From positions 4,092,001 to 4,156,000 of the forward strand of contig NZ_JAPEOZ010000001.1 in NCBI RefSeq assembly GCF_026340655.1: a stretch of 64,000 nt of DNA. The letters run 5' to 3'. Position numbers and translations under genes: made by a program. This document shows positions 25,688-33,307 of the stretch, one piece after another. Under the pieces are notes generated by a model. It was not told the origin of the DNA. It ran no database searches and saw only the letters and a program-made list of their open reading frames with translations. This stretch comes from Streptomyces sp. NBC_01275 (GTDB lineage: Bacteria > Actinomycetota > Actinomycetes > Streptomycetales > Streptomycetaceae). The number at the start of each line of letters is the position of its first letter. Position 1 is the stretch's first letter.

Positions 25688-26207
25688 CAGATTAGAGGTC
25701 CCATACAGTCGTTCCCGATTGGGGAGAGGCGGGATGCACTATCGGCAGGAGTCACTGCTGGATATTCAACTGCCACCCATCCAGGCGGTCCGGAAATTCA
25801 TTCTCAGCAGTTCGACGGGATTCAAGCTAGGTCAGGCCGATTACGAGTGTCAAGAAACCGTGATTGCCTGCACACCCAATGAACGGAACAGCAACGTTCG
25901 TTGTCGGCGGGCGAGACGGGTGGTCAACGCAGGCCGCACGCGGTCGCCCTTGACCATAGGGCCGGACCTGGGAATCCTCGGACCCCGATAGAGGCGCTTC
26001 GTAAGCCGAAGGAACAAAAGGCCGGAGCGATCGCAGCCGTTGAACTCACTGCGCCCGCACAATCCGGAAGATTACGAGCCGGGCAGAAACCGTCCAAGCG
26101 GCGCCGCCCGAACATGAGCTGTTCTCGAAGTGGTCACCGCACACTGTTCGACCGACGCCGCGCTCCACTTGGACAGCAGCCGACGCGGAAGACGATAGGA
26201 GATGTCA
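25688..26207. promoter_or_regulatory. Divergent intergenic region of the cluster
   Basis: About 520 bases between the leftward MbtH-like operon and the rightward cupin/JmjC gene, lower in GC than its flanks. It must carry promoters for both halves of the cluster. Near 25,828-25,840 CTAGGTCAGGC resembles half of an actinobacterial iron box (DmdR/IdeR type), but the other half does not match, so I do not call iron control. Short open frames here look random. Confidence 0.5.
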
Positions 26208-27107
26208 GTGACAACGACGGCCCAAACGGTCCCTGTGGACGTGCGGACCGAGCTGAGCCCCGAGGAGTTCCGCGCCGTGTACCTGGGGCGCCGGCCGGTG
26301 GTGATGCGCGGCGCGGCCGCCCACCTGCCCGCGGTGTCCACCTGGTCGGCCGCCCATCTCGCCAAGGCGGCCCCCGACCAGCAGGTACGCGTCAAGGTCG
26401 GCACCGTCTCCGCGGGTCGCACCGCTGTCGTCCGCCTCGCCGACTACGCCCGCGAACTCGCGGAGTGGGAAGCCGAGGTCGCCAGGGGAGACGACCCCGG
26501 CGATCCGCCCGGCTATCTGCACGACGTGCCGCTGCTGTCGATGATCCCGGAGCTGCGCCGCGACCTCGAGCCGTTCCCCGCCGACTACTTCCCGCCGTTC
26601 TTCCGCGACCAGTGGTGGAAGTTTACGCAGTTCTTCGTCGGACCCTCGCGTGCGGTGACCCCGCTGCACTTCGACACCCTGCTCACCCACAACCTGTTCT
26701 TCCAGGTGCACGGGTCCAAGCAGTTCGTCATGGTGGCCGACGCCGAACGGGACAGGTGCTACACCTACAACTGGCGGTGGGCCGCGGTCGACCCGGACGC
26801 CCCGGACCTCGACCGGTACCCGCTCTTCCGTGACGCGACGGTCCTGACGGCCGACGTCCAGGCGGGCGACGTCTTCTACATGCCGCCCGGGACGCTGCAC
26901 AAAGTCACCTCCCCCGGCGCGTCGATCTCGTTCAACATCGACTGGCACGACCGCGCCAGCGCGCTGCGCGGCGTCGCCGCGGTACGCGAGGGCATGCCGC
27001 TGAAGAACCTCCGCTACAACCTGCTGTTCGCGCTCGGGGTCGTCGCCGGCCTGCCGCGTGGCCTGCTGCTGCCGGGACTGCGCTCGTACTACTCCTACAT
27101 CTCTTAG
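26208..27107 (+). CDS. Cupin-like/JmjC-type Fe(II), 2-oxoglutarate-dependent oxygenase
   Basis: A 299-residue cupin_8/JmjC-fold protein. The metal-binding facial triad is visible as HFD in TPLHFDTLLTHN and a later His in PPGTLHKV; GSKQFVMV is the usual strand after the first motif. Such enzymes hydroxylate amino acids, often on carrier proteins, or protein side chains. In this cluster it could beta-hydroxylate one of the residues; the substrate cannot be read from sequence. Start choice: AGGAG at 26,197-26,201 directly abuts the ATG at 26,202 but sits 6 bases before GTG 26,208, so I use the GTG. First gene of the rightward operon. Confidence 0.82.
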   Translation: MTTTAQTVPVDVRTELSPEEFRAVYLGRRPVVMRGAAAHLPAVSTWSAAHLAKAAPDQQVRVKVGTVSAGRTAVVRLADYARELAEWEAEVARGDDPGDPPGYLHDVPLLSMIPELRRDLEPFPADYFPPFFRDQWWKFTQFFVGPSRAVTPLHFDTLLTHNLFFQVHGSKQFVMVADAERDRCYTYNWRWAAVDPDAPDLDRYPLFRDATVLTADVQAGDVFYMPPGTLHKVTSPGASISFNIDWHDRASALRGVAAVREGMPLKNLRYNLLFALGVVAGLPRGLLLPGLRSYYSYIS

Positions 27108-27157
27108 TGAAGGCCGGCCTACGGTCGCGCTACTCCTCTCATAGGGAAGGGGCTTCC

Positions 27158-28408
27158 ATGAGCATCTTCGACCAGCACGAGTCGAACGTGCGGTCCTACA
27201 GCAGGCGCTGGCCGGTCGTCTTCTCCCGGGCGACCGGCAGCCACCTGCACTCCGAGGAAGGCCGAAGCTGGCTCGACTTCTTCGCCGGGGCCGGCTCACT
27301 GAACTACGGGCACAACAACCCGGTGCTCAAGCGGGCGCTGCTGGACTACGTCGCCAACGACGGCGTCACCCACGCGCTCGACATGTTCACCACCGCGCGG
27401 CACGACCTGCTCGAGACGCTCGTCGAGGTGGTGCTGCAGCCGCGGGGCCTGGACCACAAGGTGATCTTTCCGGGGCCGGGCGGCGCCAACGCCGTCGAGG
27501 CGGCCCTGAAGCTGGCCCGCACGGTCACCGGCCGCAGCGAGGTCGTGCACTTCACCAACTCCTTCCACGGCGCGACGCTCGGCGCGCTCGCGGTCACGGG
27601 CAATCCCTCGCACCGCCGCTCCGCCGGCGTGCCGCTCACCGGCGCGACCCCGGTGCCGTTCGACGGCGAGGACGGGCTCACCCACCCGGAGCACCTGGCG
27701 CGGCTCCTGGCCAACCCCGGCAGCGGGCTGGACCGGCCGGCCGCGGTGATCGTGGAGACCGTGCAGGCCGAGGGCGGGGTGAACGTGGCGAGCGCCGAGT
27801 GGCTGCGCGCGCTCGCGGATCTGTGCCGGCAGCACGAGATCCTGCTGATCGTCGACGACATCCAGGCGGGCTGCGGACGGACCGGCCCCTTCTTCAGCTT
27901 CGAGGACGCGGGCATCGTCCCGGACCTCGTCTGCCTGTCGAAGTCGATCGGCGGATACGGGCTGCCGCTCGCGCTCACCCTGGTCCGGCCGGAGCTGGAC
28001 GTGTGGCAGCCGGGCGCCCACAGCGGCACCTTCCGCGGCGTGAACCCGGCGTTCGTCACCGCGACGGCGGCGCTGCACACCTACTGGCGGGACGACGCGC
28101 TGGAGAAGTCGACGCGCTCCAGGGGCGAGTGGATCGGGAACGCGCTCCAGGACATCGTCAACACCCACCCCGGCGCGGGCCTGTCCGCCCGCGGCCGCGG
28201 CCTCATCCACGGTCTGGTGGTCGGCGCGGGGCTGGCCGACGCGGTCGCCGATCAGGCGTTCGCGCGGGGCCTGCTGGTGGAGACCGCCGGTCCGCGGGAC
28301 GAGGTCGTCAAGCTGCTGCCGCCGCTGACGGCCTCCGACGCGGAGCTGGCCGAGGGGCTCGCGATCCTCGAGACGTCCGTGCACGCGGTGATCGAACGGG
28401 CCGCATGA
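27158..28408 (+). CDS. Diaminobutyrate-type aminotransferase (EctB/PvdH-like, class III PLP)
   Basis: A 416-residue class III aminotransferase. It resembles EctB/PvdH enzymes that make L-2,4-diaminobutyrate from aspartate semialdehyde and glutamate: FFAGAGSLNYGHNNP, FPGPGGANAVEAALKLAR, NSFHGATLGALAVTG, DDIQAGCGRTG, PLP lysine in LSKSIGGYGLPLAL, SGTFRGVNPAFVTATAAL. ATG 27,158 follows GGGAAGGGG. It would supply diaminobutyrate to the two A domains with acidic pockets, in parallel with the SbnA/SbnB route to diaminopropionate. No ectA or ectC genes are present, arguing against ectoine. Another omega-amino acid aminotransferase is possible. Confidence 0.85.
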   Translation: MSIFDQHESNVRSYSRRWPVVFSRATGSHLHSEEGRSWLDFFAGAGSLNYGHNNPVLKRALLDYVANDGVTHALDMFTTARHDLLETLVEVVLQPRGLDHKVIFPGPGGANAVEAALKLARTVTGRSEVVHFTNSFHGATLGALAVTGNPSHRRSAGVPLTGATPVPFDGEDGLTHPEHLARLLANPGSGLDRPAAVIVETVQAEGGVNVASAEWLRALADLCRQHEILLIVDDIQAGCGRTGPFFSFEDAGIVPDLVCLSKSIGGYGLPLALTLVRPELDVWQPGAHSGTFRGVNPAFVTATAALHTYWRDDALEKSTRSRGEWIGNALQDIVNTHPGAGLSARGRGLIHGLVVGAGLADAVADQAFARGLLVETAGPRDEVVKLLPPLTASDAELAEGLAILETSVHAVIERAA

Positions 28409-28551
28409 GCCCGAACACGACCGTCCATCCGTCAGTCCGTCCGTCCGTCAGTCCGCTAGTGAACCGAGACAGGAATCTGCCGATGACCTCGCAGAACATC
28501 GACCAAGTGCGCGGCCTGCCGCACACCCCGACGCTACGGGGAGCACGCTGA
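28405..28551 (+). CDS. Small coupled ORF between aminotransferase and exporter
   Basis: A 48-codon frame whose ATG overlaps the aminotransferase stop (ATGA) and whose TGA overlaps the exporter start (TGATG). Its first half is low-complexity and reflects a CGTCCGTCAGTC-type DNA repeat at 28,420-28,455; an internal ATG at 28,483 would give a 22-residue peptide (MTSQNIDQVRGLPHTPT...). No family is recognised. Coupling on both sides suggests it is at least translated through, but it may be only a ribosome relay. Confidence 0.35.
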   Translation: MSPNTTVHPSVRPSVSPLVNRDRNLPMTSQNIDQVRGLPHTPTLRGAR

Positions 28552-29849
28552 TGGCGGAGGGAAAGGGCAGCGGCAAGCGGCGCGCCCTGGCTGAAGCGCT
28601 GGCGCCGCTCTCGATACGGGAGTTCCGCATCCTGTGGACCGGGCAGGCCGTGTCGGCCGCCGGCGGCGGGATGACCAAGGTTGCGCTGATCTTCGCCGTG
28701 CTGGCGGTGGACGGCACGGTCACCGACATCGGGCTCGTGATGACCGCGCAGGTCCTGACGCAGATCCTCTTCACACTGGCCGGCGGGGTGTGGGCGGACC
28801 GGCTGCGCCGCCAGTTCCTGATGCTGGCATCCGACCTGATCCGCGCGGCCGCACAACTGGTGCTGGCCGTTCTCCTCCTGTCCGGCGACGCCCAGGTGTG
28901 GCATCTGGCCGCCGGCGCCTCGATCTTCGGCGCCGCCCAGGCGTTCTTCGGCCCGGCGTCCAGAGGCCTGATGGCGGAGATCACGCCACCGGAACAGCTC
29001 CAGCGCGCCAACGCGCTGATGACCTTCAGCACCAGCGCCTCCACGGTGCTGAGCCCGGTGCTGGCCGGCCTGGTGATCGTGTGGTGGGGGCCGGGGCTGG
29101 TGCTGGCCGTGGACGCTGTCACGTTCGTCGTGAGCGCCGTGTCGCTGGCGATGCTGCGGCTGCCCCCGCGCACCATCCCCGCGCCCGAGTCGTTCTGGCG
29201 CGACCTGGGCACCGGCTGGCGCGAGTTCGCCGTACGACGGTGGCTGTGGCTCAACCTGATGGTGCACATGCTGCAGAACCTCGCGGTCGCGGCGTACTAC
29301 GTGCTCGGCCCGGCGATCGCGGACGAGTCGCTCGGCGGACCGTCCGCCTGGGGCGTCATCGTCGCGGGCTTCGCGGCCGGCGCCATCGCGGGCGGGTTCA
29401 TCGCGCTGAAGCTGGAGCCGGGCAGGCCGCTGATCGTCGGCAACCTCGCGCTGGCCCTGACCGCGCTGCCGCTGCTGGCCTTCGCGGTGCCGTTGCCCCT
29501 GTGGGCCGTGGTGGGCGCGGCGTTCCTCAGCGGCGCGGCGACCCTGTTCCTCGACGCCCTGTGGCAGGCGTCGATGCAGCAGCTGATCCCCGCGGAGGTG
29601 ATGTCGCGGGTCGAGTCCTACGACTGGCTGATCTCCACGATCGCCGCACCCCTCGGCCTCGCCCTGGTGGGCCCGCTGGCCTCCCAGACCGGGCAGGCCC
29701 AGACCCTGCTGATCGCCGCCGCGATGATCGTCATCCCGTGCAGTCTCACCCCGCTGGTGCCCGGCATCCGCGCGGTCCGGCGCGCTCCCGACGGCCGCAT
29801 CACCGGCCCGACCCCCACCCCGACCCCCCAGCAGCCCGCCCACGTGTGA
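28551..29849 (+). CDS. MFS exporter (EntS-like)
   Basis: A 432-residue major facilitator superfamily protein of the EntS/siderophore-exporter type: about 12 hydrophobic spans, the loop GGVWADRLRRQ after TM2 (cytoplasmic A motif) and a second half beginning near residue 215. It probably exports the finished or still-acylated product across the membrane, delivering it to the extracytoplasmic acylase. Start ATG 28,551 follows GGGGAG and overlaps the small ORF. The C-terminal tail is threonine/proline-rich (GPTPTPTPQQP). Confidence 0.9.
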   Translation: MAEGKGSGKRRALAEALAPLSIREFRILWTGQAVSAAGGGMTKVALIFAVLAVDGTVTDIGLVMTAQVLTQILFTLAGGVWADRLRRQFLMLASDLIRAAAQLVLAVLLLSGDAQVWHLAAGASIFGAAQAFFGPASRGLMAEITPPEQLQRANALMTFSTSASTVLSPVLAGLVIVWWGPGLVLAVDAVTFVVSAVSLAMLRLPPRTIPAPESFWRDLGTGWREFAVRRWLWLNLMVHMLQNLAVAAYYVLGPAIADESLGGPSAWGVIVAGFAAGAIAGGFIALKLEPGRPLIVGNLALALTALPLLAFAVPLPLWAVVGAAFLSGAATLFLDALWQASMQQLIPAEVMSRVESYDWLISTIAAPLGLALVGPLASQTGQAQTLLIAAAMIVIPCSLTPLVPGIRAVRRAPDGRITGPTPTPTPQQPAHV

Positions 29850-29867
29850 GACGACGAACGAGGAGCC

Positions 29868-30626
29868 ATGACCGACGGACAGGGTGAGTGGATCCGCCGT
29901 TACCGGGCCGCGCCCGAGGCGGCGGTACAGGTGGTGTGCCTCCCGCACGCCGGCGGGTCCGCGAGCTACTTCCGGCCGATGGCGAGGGCGCTGTTCCCCA
30001 CGGTCGAGGTGCTGGCGGTGCAGTATCCCGGAAGGATGGACCGCGTCAACGAACCGTGCGTCGACGACTTCGCGGAGCTGACCGAGCGCACGCTCGCCGC
30101 GGTGCGTCGCGAACTGGACAGGCCGGTGGCGCTGTTCGGGCACAGCATGGGCGCGCTGCTGGCGTTCGAGGTGGCCAAGCGTCTGGAGGCCGACGGGGTC
30201 GAGCCGCTGGCGCTGTTCGCGTCGGGGGCGCGGCCGCCGGGCCGGCCGCTCCCCCGGCACGCCCACACGGCGACCGACGAGGAGCTGATCGCGGAGCTCG
30301 TCGCACTGGACGGCACCGACGAACGGCTGCTGGACAACGAGGACATGCGCGTGCTGGTGCTGTCCGCGCTGCGCGCGGACTACCGGATGCTGGACTCCTA
30401 CCGATGCGACGGCCCCACGGTGGCGTGCCCGGTCGTGTCCCTGACCGGCGACGACGACCCCGTCGTGTCGATCGACGACGCGGCCGCGTGGGCGAGCCAC
30501 ACCGTCGGCCGGTCCGACCTGCACGTCTTTCCCGGCGGGCACTTCTACCTCGACGACCACTGGGCCGACGTGGGCGAGGTGCTCACGACCCGGCTCGGGA
30601 CGCACCTCCCGACGCGGACGGGCTGA
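29868..30626 (+). CDS. Type II thioesterase (editing)
   Basis: A 252-residue type II thioesterase with a complete catalytic set: GHSMG (Ser93), GDDDP for the Asp, and GGHFYL for the His. It should remove wrong acyl groups from the carrier proteins. It follows the exporter by 18 bases with GAGGAG before ATG 29,868 and is the last gene of this rightward run; a strong hairpin overlaps its stop codon. It is the ordinary counterpart of the Cys-nucleophile thioesterase at 1,298. Confidence 0.93.
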   Translation: MTDGQGEWIRRYRAAPEAAVQVVCLPHAGGSASYFRPMARALFPTVEVLAVQYPGRMDRVNEPCVDDFAELTERTLAAVRRELDRPVALFGHSMGALLAFEVAKRLEADGVEPLALFASGARPPGRPLPRHAHTATDEELIAELVALDGTDERLLDNEDMRVLVLSALRADYRMLDSYRCDGPTVACPVVSLTGDDDPVVSIDDAAAWASHTVGRSDLHVFPGGHFYLDDHWADVGEVLTTRLGTHLPTRTG

Positions 30627-30652
30627 CGACACCTGTCGTCAGCCCGTCCGCG
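30613..30652. terminator. Perfect hairpin between convergent genes
   Basis: An 18-bp perfect inverted repeat (arms 30,613-30,630 and 30,635-30,652) with a 4-base loop. It includes the thioesterase stop codon and lies between the convergent thioesterase and KAS III-like genes. There is no long T-run, as is common for Streptomyces terminators; it can work in both directions. Confidence 0.85.
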
Positions 30653-30704
30653 CGTCTGTCGTCGATATGCCGGCCGGCCGACCTCGGCGGTCGGCCGGCC
30701 CACC

Positions 30705-31703
30705 TCAGCGGTCGACCTGCCACGCGGGCTTCGCGAGGATCTCCAGGACGGCGCAGCCGAAGGCGAACCCGGTGGAGTCGCCCAGCATGACGACCCGGTC
30801 CCCTACCTCCGCGGCCCCCGTCTCCAGCAGGTGGGTGAGCCCGACGAACGAGTCGCCGCCACTGGTGAGATGGCCGACCGTGCGTCCCAGGTCCCACGTC
30901 GTGCACGCGTCGTCGATCTCGAACTCGGCGCAGAAGTCGCGGTCGACCAGGAACCGCCCGGTGTACGGCAGGAGCCAGTGCCTGATGTCGCCGGCCCCGA
31001 CCCCGGCGTCGGCGAGCACCGCCCGCACGCAGTCGCGTTTGGCTTCGGTCATCGTCCGCATCATCGACATGACGCGCTTGCGCTGCGCCTGGCGGTACTC
31101 CTTGCGGTCGTCGAACTGAGCGGGGTCGAGTGCGGTCAGTCCGCTGAACCTGCCGTCACCGACGATCTCGGTGGCGAGGAGCCGCGCGACGCCCTCCCCT
31201 CGGTCCAGCACCATGGCGGTGGCGCCGTCGGCGGGCACGCCGCCCTGGTCGTCGTGGTAGCGGTCGCCCTCGCGCGCGTACTTGTCCGCCGAGGTCAGCA
31301 CGGCCGCACTGCCCGCGGAGACGTACATCGCGCCGAGCTCCAGCGACGCGATCGCGCCGTTGCAGCCCTGCCGCAGCCCGAGAGCCCGAGCCCGGCCGTC
31401 GTGGGCCATGCCCTGGACGTAGGAGGCCGGCTCGGTGACGCCCGCCGGGCCCTGCTCGTCGACGTAGGCGTGGACGAACACCCCGATGTCGGCCGGGGCG
31501 ACGGCGGACCGGGCGATCGCGACCCGCGCCGCGTCGACGGCCATGTCGGCGGCGCAGCCGGAGCCGGCGACCGCGATCGACTCGTAACCGTGCGCTTCAC
31601 GGATGGCCGGGTCGTACCGGCCGGCCGCCACCGGGGCCTCCACCGGCTCCCGGTCCCCCAGCGCCACTGCACAGGACCGGACGTACACATCGCCCCACTG
31701 CAC
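30705..31703 (-). CDS. KAS III-like acyltransferase (ketoacyl-ACP synthase III family, altered triad)
   Basis: A 332-residue thiolase-fold protein related to FabH. The acyl-accepting Cys114 is in LGLRQGCNGAIASLELG. The other two FabH residues are changed: the HQAN region reads PYTGR (His to Tyr) and the GNTS region reads GHLTSGGD (Asn to His). This pattern resembles KAS III-like acyltransferases such as CerJ/ChlB3, which move an acyl group to O or N rather than make C-C bonds. It could therefore acylate the peptide or load a carrier. GTG 31,703 is chosen because GGGAGG lies 7 bases before it; the longer frame from 31,787 has no such site. It is divergent from the ornithine oxygenase gene. Confidence 0.82.
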   Translation of the reverse strand: MQWGDVYVRSCAVALGDREPVEAPVAAGRYDPAIREAHGYESIAVAGSGCAADMAVDAARVAIARSAVAPADIGVFVHAYVDEQGPAGVTEPASYVQGMAHDGRARALGLRQGCNGAIASLELGAMYVSAGSAAVLTSADKYAREGDRYHDDQGGVPADGATAMVLDRGEGVARLLATEIVGDGRFSGLTALDPAQFDDRKEYRQAQRKRVMSMMRTMTEAKRDCVRAVLADAGVGAGDIRHWLLPYTGRFLVDRDFCAEFEIDDACTTWDLGRTVGHLTSGGDSFVGLTHLLETGAAEVGDRVVMLGDSTGFAFGCAVLEILAKPAWQVDR

Positions 31704-32015
31704 GAAGCAACCTCCCGACGTAGTAACGCTGCTGAGCGTGAACGAGTCCGACCGTAACGATGTCCGCTCAGCTCCGGCAACGCTCATGCCCGCGGGCCGG
31801 CCGTGCGGCCGAAGACGGATCGACGCGCCTGGTCACAGCGGTGCCGGCCGGCTTGTCGCCCTCGTCCTTCGGGTGTTCACGCTCGTCCTGCGTACCTTCA
31901 CTGAGCGGCGACGCCGGGGATACGATCCCGCGACGAAACCGGGCTGGACGGGACAGAATCGATCACACTCCGTCCCGTTGGCGTCCGAAGCACTGGGCCG
32001 GAGAGGAGCACCACC
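31704..32015. promoter_or_regulatory. Divergent promoter region
   Basis: A 312-base gap between the KAS III-like gene (leftward) and the ornithine oxygenase operon (rightward). It should carry both promoters. I see no operator-like palindrome I would defend and no gene; the open frames crossing it are shadows. Confidence 0.55.
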
Positions 32016-33293
32016 GTGACAGCCGCCGCGCTGCCGAACGTACCCACCGTGGACATCGCGGGGGTCGGGTTCGGGCCCGCCAACCTCGCCCTGGCGATCG
32101 CCCTCCAGGAGTCCGACGAACCGATCACCATGGCCTTCCACGAGCGGCAGGCGAGCTTCGGCTGGCACACCGGCATGCTGATCGAGGGCGCCACCATGCA
32201 GGTCTCCTTCCTCAAAGACCTCGCGACGATGCGCAACCCCGGCAGCCGCTACACGTTCCTCGCCTATCTGCACGCCCACGGCAGGATGCCGGCGTTCATC
32301 AACAGCAAGATGCTGTACCCGTACCGGATCGAGTTCCACGACTACCTCGGCTGGTCCGCGGCGCAGTTCGACACGCACGTCGCCTACGACTCCACGGTCG
32401 TGGGCGTCCGCCCTGTCCAGGGCACGGAGGGTCACGTCGACCTCCTCGAGATCACCACGCAGGGCGCGGACGGCAGCCGGCACGTCCAGCGGGCACGCAA
32501 CGTCGTGCTCGGCACGGGGACGGCGCCCAACCTGCCGCCGGACGTCACCCCTTCGGCGCGGATCCGGCACAGCTCGCAGCTGCTCGCCGGCGACCTCGCC
32601 ACACCGCGCCACGGGCGGTACCTGGTCGTGGGGGCCGGGCAGAGCGCCGCCGAGTGCGCCGACTACCTCCACCGCACCCACGGCGACGCGGCGGTGCACA
32701 CCGTCCACTCGCGCTACGGCTACAGCGTCGCCGACGACAGCCCCTTCGCCAACGGCATCTTCGACCCGGCTGCCGTCGACGACTTCTACCAGGCGCCGGA
32801 ACAGACCAAGGACGCGCTGCTCGCGTACCACGGCAACACCAACTACGCGGTGGTCGACCTGGACCTGAGCCAGGAGCTGTACCGGCGGGTCTACCTCGAG
32901 GAGGTACAGGGCCGCCCGCGGCTGCACGTCCACCGCGTCTCACGGGTGCGTTCCTGCACCGAGACCGCCGACGGCGTCGAGGTGGAGGTGGAGTCGCTGG
33001 TCACCGGTGAGGTGACGCGGCTCGTGGTGGACGGCGTCGTCTACGCCACCGGCTACCGGCCCGTCGACCACCTGCCGCTGCTCGGCGACCTGGCCGACGA
33101 GTGCAAGAAGGACGAGAGCGGCGGCCTGTACGTGGACCGCGACTACCGGGTCCGCACCTCGGACGCGCTGCGCTGCGGCATCTATCTGCACGGCGCCGGC
33201 ACCGAGGGCAGCCACGGCCTGAGCGCGGGGCTGTTGTCCAACACCGCCGTCCGCGCGGGCGAGATCGCGACATCGATACTCCGTCAGACCTGA
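32016..33293 (+). CDS. ktzI: L-ornithine N5-monooxygenase (KtzI/PvdA-like)
   Basis: A 425-residue flavin-dependent N-hydroxylating monooxygenase. It has an FAD site (VGFGPANLALAIAL), an NADPH site (VVGAGQSAAECADYL), the family motif YATGYRP and a C-terminal GLSAGLLSNTAVRAGEI. It makes N5-hydroxy-L-ornithine, used either for hydroxamate siderophores or as the substrate of piperazate synthase. The next gene, 15 bases away, starts with a KtzT-like domain, so the product here is most likely piperazate. GTG 32,016 follows GAGAGGAG. A lysine N6-hydroxylase cannot be excluded from sequence alone. Confidence 0.9.
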   Translation: MTAAALPNVPTVDIAGVGFGPANLALAIALQESDEPITMAFHERQASFGWHTGMLIEGATMQVSFLKDLATMRNPGSRYTFLAYLHAHGRMPAFINSKMLYPYRIEFHDYLGWSAAQFDTHVAYDSTVVGVRPVQGTEGHVDLLEITTQGADGSRHVQRARNVVLGTGTAPNLPPDVTPSARIRHSSQLLAGDLATPRHGRYLVVGAGQSAAECADYLHRTHGDAAVHTVHSRYGYSVADDSPFANGIFDPAAVDDFYQAPEQTKDALLAYHGNTNYAVVDLDLSQELYRRVYLEEVQGRPRLHVHRVSRVRSCTETADGVEVEVESLVTGEVTRLVVDGVVYATGYRPVDHLPLLGDLADECKKDESGGLYVDRDYRVRTSDALRCGIYLHGAGTEGSHGLSAGLLSNTAVRAGEIATSILRQT

Positions 33294-33307
33294 TCGGGAG
33301 AGACACC

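Noticed and set aside
25820..25860. Iron box (DmdR/IdeR) upstream of the cluster
   Set aside because: Only one half (CTAGGTCAGGC) resembles TTAGGTTAGGC; the second half-site does not match, so iron control is not supported by sequence.
27158..28408. Ectoine biosynthesis (EctB)
   Set aside because: No acetyltransferase (EctA) or ectoine synthase (EctC) is nearby, and the NRPS context with diaminobutyrate-like pockets explains the gene better.
32016..33293. Hydroxamate siderophore pathway
   Set aside because: No N-acyltransferase, formyltransferase or IucA/IucC-type synthetase is present, and the next gene is a KtzT-like fusion, so hydroxyornithine is more likely used for piperazate.
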